From assembly GCF_001417735.1 (NCBI RefSeq), contig NZ_BBUZ01000024.1:1-64000 (forward strand): a stretch of DNA of 64,000 nt, written 5' to 3'. The first letter of the stretch is position 1. Every line of letters starts with the position of its first letter. Positions 1 through 8,053 of the stretch are shown here, one piece after another. The position numbers and the translations under genes were made by a program. The notes under the pieces are model-generated. The model was not told the origin of the DNA. It saw nothing but the letters and a program-made list of their open reading frames with translations, and made no database searches. This stretch comes from Streptomyces sp. NBRC 110028. GTDB lineage: Bacteria > Actinomycetota > Actinomycetes > Streptomycetales > Streptomycetaceae.

Positions 1-110
1 TTGAAGTTCTCCCCTCCCTTCGCAAGCTCAGGAAGGGGATTCCCGTCTACCTTGCGGCGACAGGCTTGACGGTCTTAGCCGCCCTGCGACCGCGCCTTCC
101 GGCGGCCGGG
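1..110 (-). ncRNA. Probable reRNA (omega RNA) 3' end of the TnpB element
   Basis: TnpB proteins are guided by an RNA transcribed from the 3' end of tnpB through the element right end. Here the 46 bases after the tnpB stop contain a C/G-rich imperfect stem (CCCCTTCC ... GAAGGGAGGGG on the minus strand) just before the end sequence. The position and stem fit a reRNA scaffold; the guide would lie outside the window. The 5' limit inside tnpB cannot be set by eye. Confidence 0.4.
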
Positions 111-1240
111 ACCTCCACGATGTCGTGGCCGATCCGGTACAGGTGCAAGATGTTCCTCGCTGCGTTCCAGTCGGCGTTGCACTGGAAGTCGCAGTCGGGG
201 TTCTTGCATACGAACGTGGCCTGGTCTTCCCTGCTGCCGGGGACGGTGAATCCGCATGCGGAGCAGCGTCGGGAGGTGTTCGGGGCGGGAACCTTGACGA
301 GCCGGCCGCCGTAGCGGGCGAGCTTGTACGTCAGTATCGTGACCGTGCGTCCCCACGCCTCTTGTGCGATGGAGCGGTTGAGACCGGCCTTGGCTTTGAC
401 GTTCTTGCCCGGCTCCTCGATGGTGCCCCGGGCGGACTTGACCATGTTCGTGATGTTGAGCTGTTCGACCACGATCACGCCGTACGTACGGGCGAGGTAG
501 GTGGTCGTCTTGTGCTGCCAGTCCAAGGCTCGTCGCGTGGCTTTTGCTCGGAGCTGCTTGATCTGGTCGTAGGTGTGCTGCAAGCGGCGGGAGGTCTTCT
601 CCCCCTTCTTGCGCAAGCTCTTGCGGTGTGCGGCCTGCCGTTCCAGCTTGAGGAGTTTGGCCTTCTCCTTCGGGGTGAGCCATGTGTCCCGGTCGGCGGT
701 GCCGTCCGGCAGGCGTGGAGGACGCCCGTGGTCCTGGTGGTCCTTGTTGGACAAGGCGAGGGGGATGTTCACTCCGGCGTCGATGCCGACTTCCGGGCCT
801 TGGTGGGGCTGCGGCTCGGCTTCGAGGGTCTGGATACGGAAGGCGATGTGCCAGCCAAGCGCATCCTTCACCAGGCGGGCGCCGGTGATCCGGTTGTCGG
901 TGCCTGCTCGCTTGCCCACGGGGAGGTCTTTGGTCCAGCGGAAGCGGACGCGGCCGATCTTCGGCAGGTTGACCATGCCCCAGCGGCGGTGGACGCGGAC
1001 GATGTTCAGGTCACGGCCCTGCGGGATGTCCACAGACATCGCCGACCGGGACCGGGCCTTGAAGTTCGGCTCGTCCGCCCGGCCTTCCCAGCAGTTCACC
1101 CAGGCCCGGAAGTACGTTTTCAGCACCGCCTGGGATGCCTGCGCGGGCAGCTCGGCGAGGAAGTCGAGCTCTTTACGGGCTTCCCGTATCGCCGCATCAG
1201 CGGCGGCGAGGGTCCGCTTGTCCTTCGGCATCATCTGCCA
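47..1240 (-). CDS. tnpB: TnpB RNA-guided nuclease, 3' exon (397 codons)
   Basis: This is the main part of an IS605 OrfB/TnpB protein. It carries the RuvC-like acidic residues in GIDAG, in VVEQLN and in CNADWNAARN, and a four-cysteine zinc ribbon (CSACG ... CKNPDC). Taken alone its first ATG would be at 1234, but the reading frame runs on to 1240 as TGG CAG ATG ATG, and homology to TnpB continues through that point. Joining it to the 47-codon segment at 3764-3904 gives 444 uninterrupted residues, a normal TnpB length. The protein should therefore be made only if the intron at 1241-3763 splices, or from a shortened internal start. All catalytic positions visible in the family are kept. Confidence 0.9.
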   Translation of the reverse strand, partial: WQMMPKDKRTLAAADAAIREARKELDFLAELPAQASQAVLKTYFRAWVNCWEGRADEPNFKARSRSAMSVDIPQGRDLNIVRVHRRWGMVNLPKIGRVRFRWTKDLPVGKRAGTDNRITGARLVKDALGWHIAFRIQTLEAEPQPHQGPEVGIDAGVNIPLALSNKDHQDHGRPPRLPDGTADRDTWLTPKEKAKLLKLERQAAHRKSLRKKGEKTSRRLQHTYDQIKQLRAKATRRALDWQHKTTTYLARTYGVIVVEQLNITNMVKSARGTIEEPGKNVKAKAGLNRSIAQEAWGRTVTILTYKLARYGGRLVKVPAPNTSRRCSACGFTVPGSREDQATFVCKNPDCDFQCNADWNAARNILHLYRIGHDIVEVPAAGRRGRRAAKTVKPVAAR

Positions 1241-1282
1241 ATCGGGTAGCGGCAGCCCGTTGCCGGGCTGCCGCCCCCTCAG

Positions 1283-1316
1283 AACCGTACGTGCGACTTT
1301 CGCCGCATACGGCTCA
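1283..1316 (-). ncRNA. Group II intron domain V (catalytic hairpin)
   Basis: The minus strand reads GAGCCGTATGCGGCGAAAGT then CGCACGTACGGTTC. This is a 34-nt hairpin with GAAA tetraloop, the AGC-type catalytic triad region near its 5' side, and the two-base bulge typical of domain V. It sits just 3' of the maturase stop codon, as in most bacterial introns. Confidence 0.92.
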
Positions 1317-1324
1317 AGCAGACC

Positions 1325-3106
1325 CTATGGCCTCTCGTTTCCGGTCGTCTCGGGGGACCTTTTGCCATCGCCTGCGTGGTGCAGCCGATGGCATTCGGCG
1401 TGTACAAGCCGGAGATTCCTACGCTCGTCAGACCCGCCGTGGCGCCGGTACACCAGGTGATCCTCGTGAAGCCTGTGCCGCATGGCTTCAAACCATTCCA
1501 CCCAGTCCCGGACGTTGTCGGGTTCGTACTCGGCCCCTTCGATAAGTGGCATCCGGCAGAGCGGGCATACACCCTTCTGTCGCGCCGCGAGACTGACCTT
1601 GTTGGTCGTCATGCGCGGCTGTGCCCTCTTCCGTCGGCGGTTGTCCCAGTAGTCCTTTAGCTCGGGGTCGTCGGGTGACGCCCCTCCCTTGACCAGTTGA
1701 TGTCTGACGATCTTGGTGTGAGCAAACTTCAGCAGTTTGTTCCCACTCTCGGGGTCGGCGAAGGACCATGTGCCCTGCCGCCCCTTCTTTCTGTAGTATC
1801 TGGCCGCTTTCCACCTTCCTGATTTGCGCGGGTGGGTCCATGTCACCCACCGCCACGTTCGCTCCCATAGGAAACGGTCGAGGCTGGTGAACGACTCCTT
1901 GGACGCGACTCCCCGGTAGTACGTGGACCAACCTCTGATAAAGGGGTTCAGGCGTGCCGTCAGAGCACGCGCATTGGCCCCCTTTAGGTCGTTCGTGTCG
2001 GCCCTTAACCGTTGCCGGGCTCTCCGCATGGCGTCCTTGCTGGGTCGCGTCAACGTGACGGACTTCTCGTCCTTCTCGAATCTGCGAATGCTGAAGCCCA
2101 GGAAGTCGAACCCTTCCGACAGGTGTCGGATGCTGGTCTTCTCCTCGTTGAACTCCAGTCCCCTGGACTCTAGCCAGGCGGCCAGCTTCCCCTTGACTTG
2201 TTGCGCCTCTTCCTTCGAGTGACACATCACTACGAAATCGTCGGCGTAACGCACCAAGGTCGGGGAGCCCTTCTTGGCATCTCCCCTTGGGATGTACTGG
2301 CATCCTGCTGCTGTTTCCATGCCGTGCAAGGCGATGTTTAGTAGGAGGGGACTGATGACTCCCCCTTGCGGGGTACCCTCCTCGGTTCTTGAGAGCTTTC
2401 CGCCCTCTAGAACCCCTGCCTTAAGCCATTGTCGAATCAGTCCCCAGCTGGGGAAGTCTCCGATGGCTCTCATGAGACGTTCGTGGTCGATACTGTCGAA
2501 CGCCGCTTTGAGGTCGGCGTCCAGTACCCACTGTCGGGCGGGGGGAGACCCCCTTCCTCCTGACGTGATACTCCAGAGTTGGGCTATCGCATCGTGGGTG
2601 CTCCGCCCGGGGCGGAAGCCGTATGACCTTTTCTCGAACCGCGCCTCCCACTGTGGTTCCAGAGCGTTCTTGACTCGTGCCTGGATGGCCCGGTCCGTGA
2701 TCGTCGGGATTCCCAACGGGCGCTGCTTTCCGTTCGCCTTGGGGATGTACACACGCTTTACGGGCCGTGCACGCCAAGGTTGAATCTCCGCGTGTATGCG
2801 ATGAGCCAATTTTTGGCGCGCTTTCGGCGTGAGAGCTCTCTCTCCGTCGATTCCGGCCGTTTTGCGCCCCCTGCTGATCTGCGACACCCTTCTCACGCTA
2901 GCCAGCGTGTTGCTGTGGCTTCGCAGCATCAGCTTCGTCAGGTTCTTGACCTGGCGATGGTTCCCTTCACTTTCGGCCCGGTAGATCCGTTGCCTCAGCC
3001 GCCGTACGTTCTCATTGGCCCTTCCCCAGTCAATCCGGGACCAGTCCAGTGGAGCGTCCTCCAGTCCGTTCACCGCGAGATCGGCCGTGATGGCCTCAGT
3101 GGTCAT
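1325..3106 (-). CDS. ltrA: Group II intron reverse transcriptase/maturase with HNH endonuclease
   Basis: This 593-residue protein has the full bacterial intron-encoded layout. An N-terminal RT-0 region with GRKTAGIDG precedes RT blocks including YGFRPGRSTHDA and GTPQGGVISPLLLNI and the catalytic YADD (about residue 290). A maturase X domain follows (LNPFIRGWSTYYR), and then a C-terminal HNH endonuclease with CPLC, HEDHLV and LVHAECHRLHH. It helps the intron RNA fold and splice, and drives retrohoming by target-primed reverse transcription. No frameshift or missing active residue is visible. The start at 3106 lies inside the intron and fits the conserved N-terminal length. Confidence 0.95.
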   Translation of the reverse strand: MTTEAITADLAVNGLEDAPLDWSRIDWGRANENVRRLRQRIYRAESEGNHRQVKNLTKLMLRSHSNTLASVRRVSQISRGRKTAGIDGERALTPKARQKLAHRIHAEIQPWRARPVKRVYIPKANGKQRPLGIPTITDRAIQARVKNALEPQWEARFEKRSYGFRPGRSTHDAIAQLWSITSGGRGSPPARQWVLDADLKAAFDSIDHERLMRAIGDFPSWGLIRQWLKAGVLEGGKLSRTEEGTPQGGVISPLLLNIALHGMETAAGCQYIPRGDAKKGSPTLVRYADDFVVMCHSKEEAQQVKGKLAAWLESRGLEFNEEKTSIRHLSEGFDFLGFSIRRFEKDEKSVTLTRPSKDAMRRARQRLRADTNDLKGANARALTARLNPFIRGWSTYYRGVASKESFTSLDRFLWERTWRWVTWTHPRKSGRWKAARYYRKKGRQGTWSFADPESGNKLLKFAHTKIVRHQLVKGGASPDDPELKDYWDNRRRKRAQPRMTTNKVSLAARQKGVCPLCRMPLIEGAEYEPDNVRDWVEWFEAMRHRLHEDHLVYRRHGGSDERRNLRLVHAECHRLHHAGDGKRSPETTGNERP

Positions 3107-3763
3107 CTCGACCTCCCTCCGTGTCTAACTTTCCTGTCGGTTCTGGCGTTCTTGCTTCATCTCTACGGGGTCCACCAGGTTCACGTCAGCTCCCTTTCGG
3201 GCCACCAGAGGACCTGGTGTATCTGGCCGGTTATGCCATCGGGTGGTGAGCCCTGATGGGTTTCCCGTTACCTTTCGGCGTGCCAGCCTTGGCTTCTTGA
3301 ACCTTCTTGTTCCCGCTGATCCATCGTTGGTCTTGCGACTTCCCTACCCCTGTGGGAGATCAACGGGGTTTCCGCGTTCCGCTTGTTGCAGATGCGACCG
3401 GGGTGGGTGCCCCCTTTGCTCCGAGGCCGGGGTGTGCATGACATAGGTACTTGGCGCCCATGCTCCTTCCGCCTTTCAGACGGGGCCTTGTACCCGCCGC
3501 GTGCTCTCTACCTGGCGCGGGTTCCTGCTGTCGAAGCTTTACATCGGGGGTTCGTTTCCCTCACCCGTCCGGTCTTCCCCTCGCCTGTGCTCCATCGGTG
3601 GGCGACTTTGCCTTGGGCTTCTCCGGTCTGCTCTCCACGGGTGGATTGCTCCTCCCGCAGTTGACCGTGGGGACCGGGCTTGCACACCGCCCGGGATCGG
3701 ACCTCTCTGTTTTCTCCTCACCACTGGACCGAACACTGCATAACAAGCGACCTCGCGTCGCAC

Positions 3764-3904
3764 CCAGGCGTGCAGGCAGTTCCACATAGTGCGGGCCGCG
3801 TGCGCCTGATCGTCCATGACCCGGATCCCGGCAGGGCTGAGCGCCAGTCGGGCACGGTGCCCGAACCGCCGCTTCGCCAGGCCGAGTTCACTCACGGCAA
3901 TCAC
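3764..3904 (-). CDS. tnpB: TnpB RNA-guided nuclease, 5' exon (47 codons)
   Basis: A GTG start at 3904 opens a 47-codon segment containing GHRARLALSP and LHAW, the N-terminal region of this TnpB subfamily (DDQAHAARTMWN is its typical helix). It ends exactly at the group II intron 5' splice site, with TGG as last codon. Without splicing the frame runs on into the intron for about 74 junk residues to a stop at 3539. The start lies 17 bases from the divergent tnpA start, so both promoters must overlap the opposite gene. Confidence 0.85.
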
Positions 3905-3921
3905 TGCACTACATTTGGTTT

Positions 3922-4353
3922 ATGTCACCTCGCTGGAATCCGAATCCTGATGTCAGAACCGGTCGCCACGTCGTCTACAACCTTCACGTCCACTTGGTAT
4001 TTGTCACCAAGTACCGGCGCAAAGCATTCACCAACGAGATGATGACGCGCTGCGAAGAGATCATGCGGGAGGTCTGCGCGGACTTCGAGGCCGATCTGAA
4101 AGAGTTCAACGGCGAAGAGGATCACATACACCTGCTCGCGCACTACCCGCCGAAGGTCCAGCTCTCCAAGCTGGTCAACTCACTCAAGGGAGTCTCCGCC
4201 CGCCTGCTGCGCAAGGAGTACGACGCGCACGTCCGCAGGTACCTGTGGGGCGGACACTTCTGGTCCGGCTCCTACTTCGCCGGAAGCTGCGGCGGGGCGC
4301 CCCTGACCGTCGTGAAGCAGTACATCGAGAACCAGAAGCGCCCCGTGGGCTGA
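3922..4353 (+). CDS. tnpA: IS200/IS605 family Y1 transposase TnpA
   Basis: The 143-residue protein has the single-strand HUH transposase signature: HIHLL (about residues 70-74) supplies the histidine pair, and VVKQYIENQ near the C terminus supplies the nucleophilic tyrosine. VHLVFVTKYRRKAF is the conserved N-terminal strand of the family. It excises and inserts the element as single-stranded DNA, recognising the subterminal hairpins. Length is normal and no damage is seen. It is divergent from tnpB, the IS605 rather than IS1341 layout. Confidence 0.93.
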   Translation: MSPRWNPNPDVRTGRHVVYNLHVHLVFVTKYRRKAFTNEMMTRCEEIMREVCADFEADLKEFNGEEDHIHLLAHYPPKVQLSKLVNSLKGVSARLLRKEYDAHVRRYLWGGHFWSGSYFAGSCGGAPLTVVKQYIENQKRPVG

Positions 4354-4366
4354 GCTGAATACTGCG

Positions 4367-4431
4367 GACCCGTGCTCATGCGCGGGTCAGAGCAATTCTG
4401 AGATGGCCTTCACCCCCGGCGTAAACGCCGG
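4367..4431 (+). repeat. IS605-type end hairpins downstream of tnpA
   Basis: Two hairpins lie between the tnpA stop and the disrupted transporter gene. The first is GACCCG/CGGGTC with a 10-base loop (4367-4388). The second is CCGGCG-TAAA-CGCCGG (4416-4431), a perfect 6-bp stem. Subterminal hairpins of this kind are the binding sites of Y1 transposases. The first could instead act as the tnpA terminator. Confidence 0.55.
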
Positions 4432-4445
4432 AGCACTGGCCAAGA

Positions 4446-4736
4446 TTAAAGGTAGAGCAGAATGCTGGTGATCATCGCGGGCTTGCGCCCGCACCGGTCC
4501 CCCATCGCCCCGAGCAGCGCCCCGCCGAGCCAGCGGGTGATGAACGCCCCCGAGACCAGGCTCGCCGCCGACGCCGTGTCCAAGTCGAACTCGTCGGCTA
4601 TCTCGGTGAGCACGAGGGTGATGAGCACGAAGTCGAAACCGTCGAGCAGATAGCCGATCCAGGCGGCGAACAGCGACTTCCACTGCCGCCCGGAGACCTC
4701 GCGGTACCAGGGCGTGCGCGATGCCTCGGCCGTCAC
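4446..4736 (-). pseudogene. Truncated MFS transporter (sialic-acid-transporter-like), N-terminal part
   Basis: About 96 residues remain. [21 protein letters not shown] forms the first membrane segment with the DGFDF motif of the sugar-acid/sialic-acid H+ symporter group of MFS proteins. [14 protein letters not shown] is the conserved cytoplasmic loop 2-3 motif. A full protein would be about 400-450 residues, so three quarters are missing beyond the IS605 end at about 4445. The start at 4736 overlaps the stop of the upstream lyase gene (ATGA), showing translational coupling. Transport by this gene is surely lost unless another fragment is rejoined outside the window. Confidence 0.85.
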
Positions 4737-5671
4737 GACAACAGCCCTCCCTCTTCGAGCAGTTGGCGCACGGTTTTCACCGCGTCGTCCCCCAGCGGAA
4801 CTTGGGGCGCGGCCGTCGCCGGGCAGGCGATGACGCCCAGCAGATGCAGCGCCGCCTTGAACGCGCCGAGCGCCGAGGAGCTGCCGCCCATCGCGGCCGG
4901 GTCACCGGCGTCGGTGAGGGCGAACAGCGCCGCCAGCCGGTCCTGTTCGGCCGCGGCCCGGTCCCAGCGGCCCGCACGGGCGTGCCGGTAGAGCCGTACG
5001 AAACCAGCCGGGTCGACGTTGCCAAGACCGGGGACCACGCCGTGGGCACCGGCCAGCAGGGCGCCGTCCACGGCGAGTTCGGAGCCGGTGAGCACGGAGA
5101 AGCTCTCCAGGAGGCCACGGCGGCGGGCCTCCACCAGCAGCCGCCGCAGCGCGCCGTCGTCGCCGCTGCTGTCCTTGAGCCCGGCGAGCGTGCCCTCGGC
5201 GGCCAGCGGCAGCACGATCCCGGGCGTCAGCTTGGAGTGGACGGAGGCCGGGATGTCGTACGCGAACACCGGCAGCCCCGCGCCCTCGCGCACCCGCCGG
5301 AAGTGGTCGGCGACCTCCACCGGATGGGTGCGGGTGAAGAAGGGCGCGGTGGCCACGATCGCGTCCGCGCCCAGCGCGGCGGCGGCACGGGCATGGTCCA
5401 CGACCCGCTCGGTCGCCATGTCGATCGCCCCAGCGAGCACCGGCACCCGCCCGGCCGCCACCCCGACCACCGTCTCCAGGACGGCACGGCGCCTGCCGTC
5501 GCCCAGATACGCGGCCTCACCGCTCGACCCGAGCGCGAACAGGCCGCTCACCCCCGCGTCGACCAGCCGCTCGGCGAGGGCGGTGAGGGAGGCCGTGTCG
5601 ACCTCACCGGTGGGGGTGAGGGGGGTGCACAGGGGCGGGACGACGCCGGTGAGCGGAGCCGGAAGACTCAT
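4733..5671 (-). CDS. Dihydrodipicolinate synthase/N-acetylneuraminate lyase family protein
   Basis: The 312-residue TIM-barrel class I aldolase begins [27 protein letters not shown] carries the carboxylate-binding GxxGE motif, FAYDIPASV supplies the catalytic tyrosine, and GLKDSSGD holds the Schiff-base lysine. Family members cleave or form pyruvate-containing sugar acids, including dihydrodipicolinate, N-acetylneuraminate and 2-keto-3-deoxygluconate. Coupling to a sialic-acid-type transporter favours a catabolic aldolase rather than lysine biosynthesis. The start at 5671 was chosen because AAGGAAGG lies 8-10 bases upstream and homology begins there. The open frame to 5917 has no family similarity. 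Confidence 0.85.
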   Translation of the reverse strand: MSLPAPLTGVVPPLCTPLTPTGEVDTASLTALAERLVDAGVSGLFALGSSGEAAYLGDGRRRAVLETVVGVAAGRVPVLAGAIDMATERVVDHARAAAALGADAIVATAPFFTRTHPVEVADHFRRVREGAGLPVFAYDIPASVHSKLTPGIVLPLAAEGTLAGLKDSSGDDGALRRLLVEARRRGLLESFSVLTGSELAVDGALLAGAHGVVPGLGNVDPAGFVRLYRHARAGRWDRAAAEQDRLAALFALTDAGDPAAMGGSSSALGAFKAALHLLGVIACPATAAPQVPLGDDAVKTVRQLLEEGGLLS

Positions 5672-5698
5672 CAGGACCTGCCTTCCTTTTGGGACGAT

Positions 5699-5724
5699 CC
5701 GGACGTCGGACGTCCCATGTTTTG
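5699..5724 (-). promoter_or_regulatory. Candidate operator upstream of the lyase-transporter operon
   Basis: The perfect palindrome GGACGTCC (5708-5715) is preceded by a second CGGACGTC copy (5700-5707) and followed by CATGTTTTG. It is 28-50 bases upstream of the lyase start. Repeated GGACGTCC-type dyads are usual for GntR-family regulators of sugar-acid operons, but no regulator gene is in this window. Confidence 0.35.
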
Positions 5725-5829
5725 GGGCGAATCTGACGGAGCACCAGCGCCCTGTCAAGTGCGCCCGCGCCGAGCGCCCCGTCCGAATAGCGCCAGCCGG
5801 CGCGGGGCCCACGGACGACGATGAGAGGC

Positions 5830-6381
5830 ATGAGCGACCACGACGGATACGAGATCCGGGCCATCGCACCCGAGGTGGCCAAGCGACTGCGGATCCGGGA
5901 CGACGCGGGCGACCCACCGCGCATGGTGGTGGACGACGAGGAGGGCGACAGCCCGCTGCGCTGCTGCCTGGGCCGCAGCCGGCCGGGCGAGACCATCGCC
6001 CTCGTCTCCTACGCCCCGCTGCGCCGCTGGGCCGAGGAGACGGGCGCCGAGCCCGGCCCGTACGACGAGCAGGGGCCCGTCTTCCTCCACGCCGAGGAGT
6101 GCGACGGCTGGACCGGCCCCGGCTTCCCGTCCGGCATATGGGGCGACCACCGGGTGCTGCGCGCCTACTCCGCGACGGGCACCATCCTCGGCGGCCGGCT
6201 GCTGACCGGCGCCGGGCAGCGGGCGTGCGAGGAGACCCTCTCCGAACTGTACGCGGACCCCGAGGTGGCCGTGGTGCACGTGCGCTGCGTCGAGTTCGGC
6301 TGCTTCGTGGCCGAGACCCGGCGGGTGGGCTGGAGCGGGTGGGCCAGAGCGGGGGCTAGGTGTACTGGTCGGGGAGGTTGA
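5830..6381 (+). CDS. DUF1203 family protein with IS-altered C terminus
   Basis: The protein (183 residues from the ATG at 5830; an ATG at 5821 adds three) matches the DUF1203 pattern: an N-terminal region with LRCCLGRSRPGE, then GPVFLHAEEC, and a C-terminal VHVRCVEFGCFVAE. Its function is unknown; the family binds no cofactor that can be inferred here. The last eight or so codons (after about 6355) run into the 3' end of the neighbouring IS481-type transposase, which lies on the other strand. The original tail has therefore probably been replaced, but the conserved part appears complete. Confidence 0.7.
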   Translation: MSDHDGYEIRAIAPEVAKRLRIRDDAGDPPRMVVDDEEGDSPLRCCLGRSRPGETIALVSYAPLRRWAEETGAEPGPYDEQGPVFLHAEECDGWTGPGFPSGIWGDHRVLRAYSATGTILGGRLLTGAGQRACEETLSELYADPEVAVVHVRCVEFGCFVAETRRVGWSGWARAGARCTGRGG

Positions 6382-7342
6382 TCAACCGTGAGAACGGGGG
6401 CTGGTTGCCGCAAGCGCTGTGCGGACGGTGCTGGTTGTAATGGTGCAGCCACGGCGGCAGAGCGTCTCGGCGTTGTTGCTCGCTGGTGTAGCAGCGGGCG
6501 TAGGCCCAGCCGTCGGCCATGGTGCGGTGGAAGCGTTCGACCTTGCCGTTGGTCTGCGGACGGTAAGGGCGCGTGTACTTCGGTGTGATCGAGAGGGTGT
6601 CGCACGTGTCGCGCCAAAGGCAGGACCGGTAGGCGCCGCCGTTGTCGGAGAGAATCCTCTCGATGGTGACGCCGCGCTCGGCGAACCACTCCACCGCGCG
6701 ATGCAGCACGCCGACTGCGCTCACGGCCGTCTCGTCATCGTGGACCTCGGTGTAGGCGACGCGGGAGTGGTCGTCGATGATGGTGTGCACGACCGCGTAT
6801 CCGAACTTCGGGCCGCCGTAGGCGTTGCGTGACTTGCCCGGTGTCGCGACGCGGTGCTTCTCGCCTTGGCGGCGACCGACGTACCGCCAACCGCCTCCAT
6901 CGGGGATGTTCCCGAGCTTCTTCACGTCCACGTGCACGAGCGATCCCGGGTGGTCGTGCTCGTACCGGCGGACGGGTTCACCTGTCGCTCGATCGACGTA
7001 GGCTAGTCGGTTCAGTCGGACCGATCGCAGGATTCGGTGCACTGTCGACGGGGCGATGTCGAGTCTCGCGGCGAGCTGGACCGGTCCTTCTCGCAGGCGC
7101 AGTCGCAGGCTGACGCACCGCTTCGTCACGTTCTTGGGTGTTTTGGTCGATGATCTCCTGGGTCGTGAGGATCGGTCCTGCATGGACTCGTCTGCAAGGT
7201 AGCGATCGACCCAGCGCTTTACGGTTGGCCAGGACACCTGGAATCGGGCCGCGACTTCGCTGATCGGCCAGCCGTCGTCAACGACGAGTCGAGCGACTTT
7301 CAGACGGTGGCGCGGGGTGAGGACGGCGTTCGGATGTGACAT
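6356..7342 (-). CDS. IS481 family transposase
   Basis: The 328-residue DDE transposase has an N-terminal HTH (LTPRHRLKVARLVVDDGW) and a second winged HTH. The retroviral-integrase-like core contains HVDVKKLGNI (first D), ILSDNGGAYRS (second D) and TNGKVERFHRT (E). FAERGVTIERILSDNG is diagnostic for IS481. The start at 7342 (MSHPNAVLT) is the family start; the upstream extension to 7420 is unrelated. The gene is complete and could be active. Terminal inverted repeats were not identified with confidence. Confidence 0.9.
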   Translation of the reverse strand: MSHPNAVLTPRHRLKVARLVVDDGWPISEVAARFQVSWPTVKRWVDRYLADESMQDRSSRPRRSSTKTPKNVTKRCVSLRLRLREGPVQLAARLDIAPSTVHRILRSVRLNRLAYVDRATGEPVRRYEHDHPGSLVHVDVKKLGNIPDGGGWRYVGRRQGEKHRVATPGKSRNAYGGPKFGYAVVHTIIDDHSRVAYTEVHDDETAVSAVGVLHRAVEWFAERGVTIERILSDNGGAYRSCLWRDTCDTLSITPKYTRPYRPQTNGKVERFHRTMADGWAYARCYTSEQQRRDALPPWLHHYNQHRPHSACGNQPPFSRLINLPDQYT

Positions 7343-7401
7343 GTTTGAGCTCCTGGACAGCCTGAAGGGCCGACCATCGTGTGCAGCTGGCCCTTCGACA
7401 A

Positions 7402-7568
7402 CTAGTGCCGCGTCAGCCAAGGTTCACCCCGCTCGCCGCCCTGGCACGGCCATCTGCGGCGTTGCCGAATCGACCGAGTAGGCCCACTACGAGGCCGATC
7501 CGGCGCCTTGCATCTGACCGCACCAGGACGCCTCGCTACCGGGCAAACCTTGGCTGACGCGGCACTAG
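7402..7568. mobile_element. 167-bp MITE with 23-bp perfect terminal inverted repeats
   Basis: CTAGTGCCGCGTCAGCCAAG plus GTT at 7402-7424 is repeated as an exact reverse complement at 7546-7568. The 121 bases between hold no gene. The CTAG at each outer edge fits the target-site preference of IS630/Tc1-mariner elements, which duplicate TA within CTAG. This makes the sequence a non-autonomous derivative mobilised by such a transposase; none is encoded nearby. It lies immediately upstream of the IS481 gene. Confidence 0.75.
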
Positions 7569-7592
7569 AAGTGTGGGTAGGGGGCGTGAAGA

Positions 7593-7958
7593 TCAGTCCA
7601 CCGGGGAGACCCGGATGAGGTTGCCGTCGGGGTCCGTGATGACGAACGTGCGACCGAAGACAGCGTCGTGTGGCTCCTCCGCGACATGGACTCCCTTCGA
7701 GACCCAGCTCGTGAAGATCTCGTCAATCGCGGTCGCTCCTCCTGGGACCATCAGTCCGACTTCGCTCGTTCGAGGGGTGCTCGGGACCGCATGCTCGCTG
7801 TAGCCCGTCCACAGCGCGAACAGGACGCCGGGGGCAACCTCGAAAGCTACGTAGTGGGGACTGATGAAGGTCGGTTCGATCTCGAACAGGTCGCTGTAGA
7901 AGGCAGTAGCGGTCTCGGCGTCGCGGACGCCGATCAGGAACAGGTTGGGTGCGGGCAT
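7593..7958 (-). CDS. VOC (glyoxalase/bleomycin-resistance) family protein
   Basis: This 121-residue single-domain protein has the paired beta-alpha-beta-beta-beta layout of the vicinal-oxygen-chelate fold: LFLIGVRDAETATAFYSDLF at the start and FVITDPDGNLIRVSPVD at the end. The metal-binding residues of true dioxygenases are not obviously complete, so its substrate is unknown. The start at 7958 has GAGGAGCG upstream, whereas the frame upstream to 8030 lacks similarity. It is divergent from the WYL regulator at 8054, which probably controls it. Confidence 0.8.
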   Translation of the reverse strand: MPAPNLFLIGVRDAETATAFYSDLFEIEPTFISPHYVAFEVAPGVLFALWTGYSEHAVPSTPRTSEVGLMVPGGATAIDEIFTSWVSKGVHVAEEPHDAVFGRTFVITDPDGNLIRVSPVD

Positions 7959-8053
7959 AGTGCGCTCCTCAGATCGTTGAATTCTCGGTACTGCTCCAGT
8001 TGACCGCCGCATCGCGACAGAACCTGTCACCTTTTCCGCAAAGGCTGGTCAGT

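Larger units (their letters stand above)
1241..3763 (-). mobile_element. Group II intron inserted in tnpB
   Basis: The minus strand begins GTGCGAC at 3763, matching the bacterial group II 5' consensus, and ends CTACCCGAT at 1241 (AY end). A 34-nt domain V lies at 1283-1316, followed by a long perfect domain VI-like stem (GGCGGCAGCCCG / CGGGCTGCCGC) with the CTACCCGAT tail. The reverse transcriptase gene occupies 1325-3106, and about 657 bases before it hold the domain I-III ribozyme region, where I see no gene. The exon junction is TGG|TGG, and removal restores the tnpB frame exactly (47 + 397 codons). Nothing visible in the ribozyme core or the maturase is damaged, so the intron looks active. 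Confidence 0.9.
1..4445 (-). mobile_element. IS605-type insertion sequence carrying a group II intron
   Basis: The element consists of a Y1 transposase gene (3922-4353, plus) and a divergent tnpB (minus) split by a group II intron. At the left edge the minus strand past the tnpB stop forms an imperfect hairpin (about 10-40) and ends in GAACTTCAA, typical of the right end of IS605/IS1341-type elements. At the other end two hairpins follow tnpA (4367-4388 and 4416-4431), and homology to an MFS transporter begins at once beyond about 4446. The exact outer boundaries are inferred and the left one may lie just outside the window. The host gene is truncated at this junction, so the element, or something before it, disrupted the transporter. 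Confidence 0.8.
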
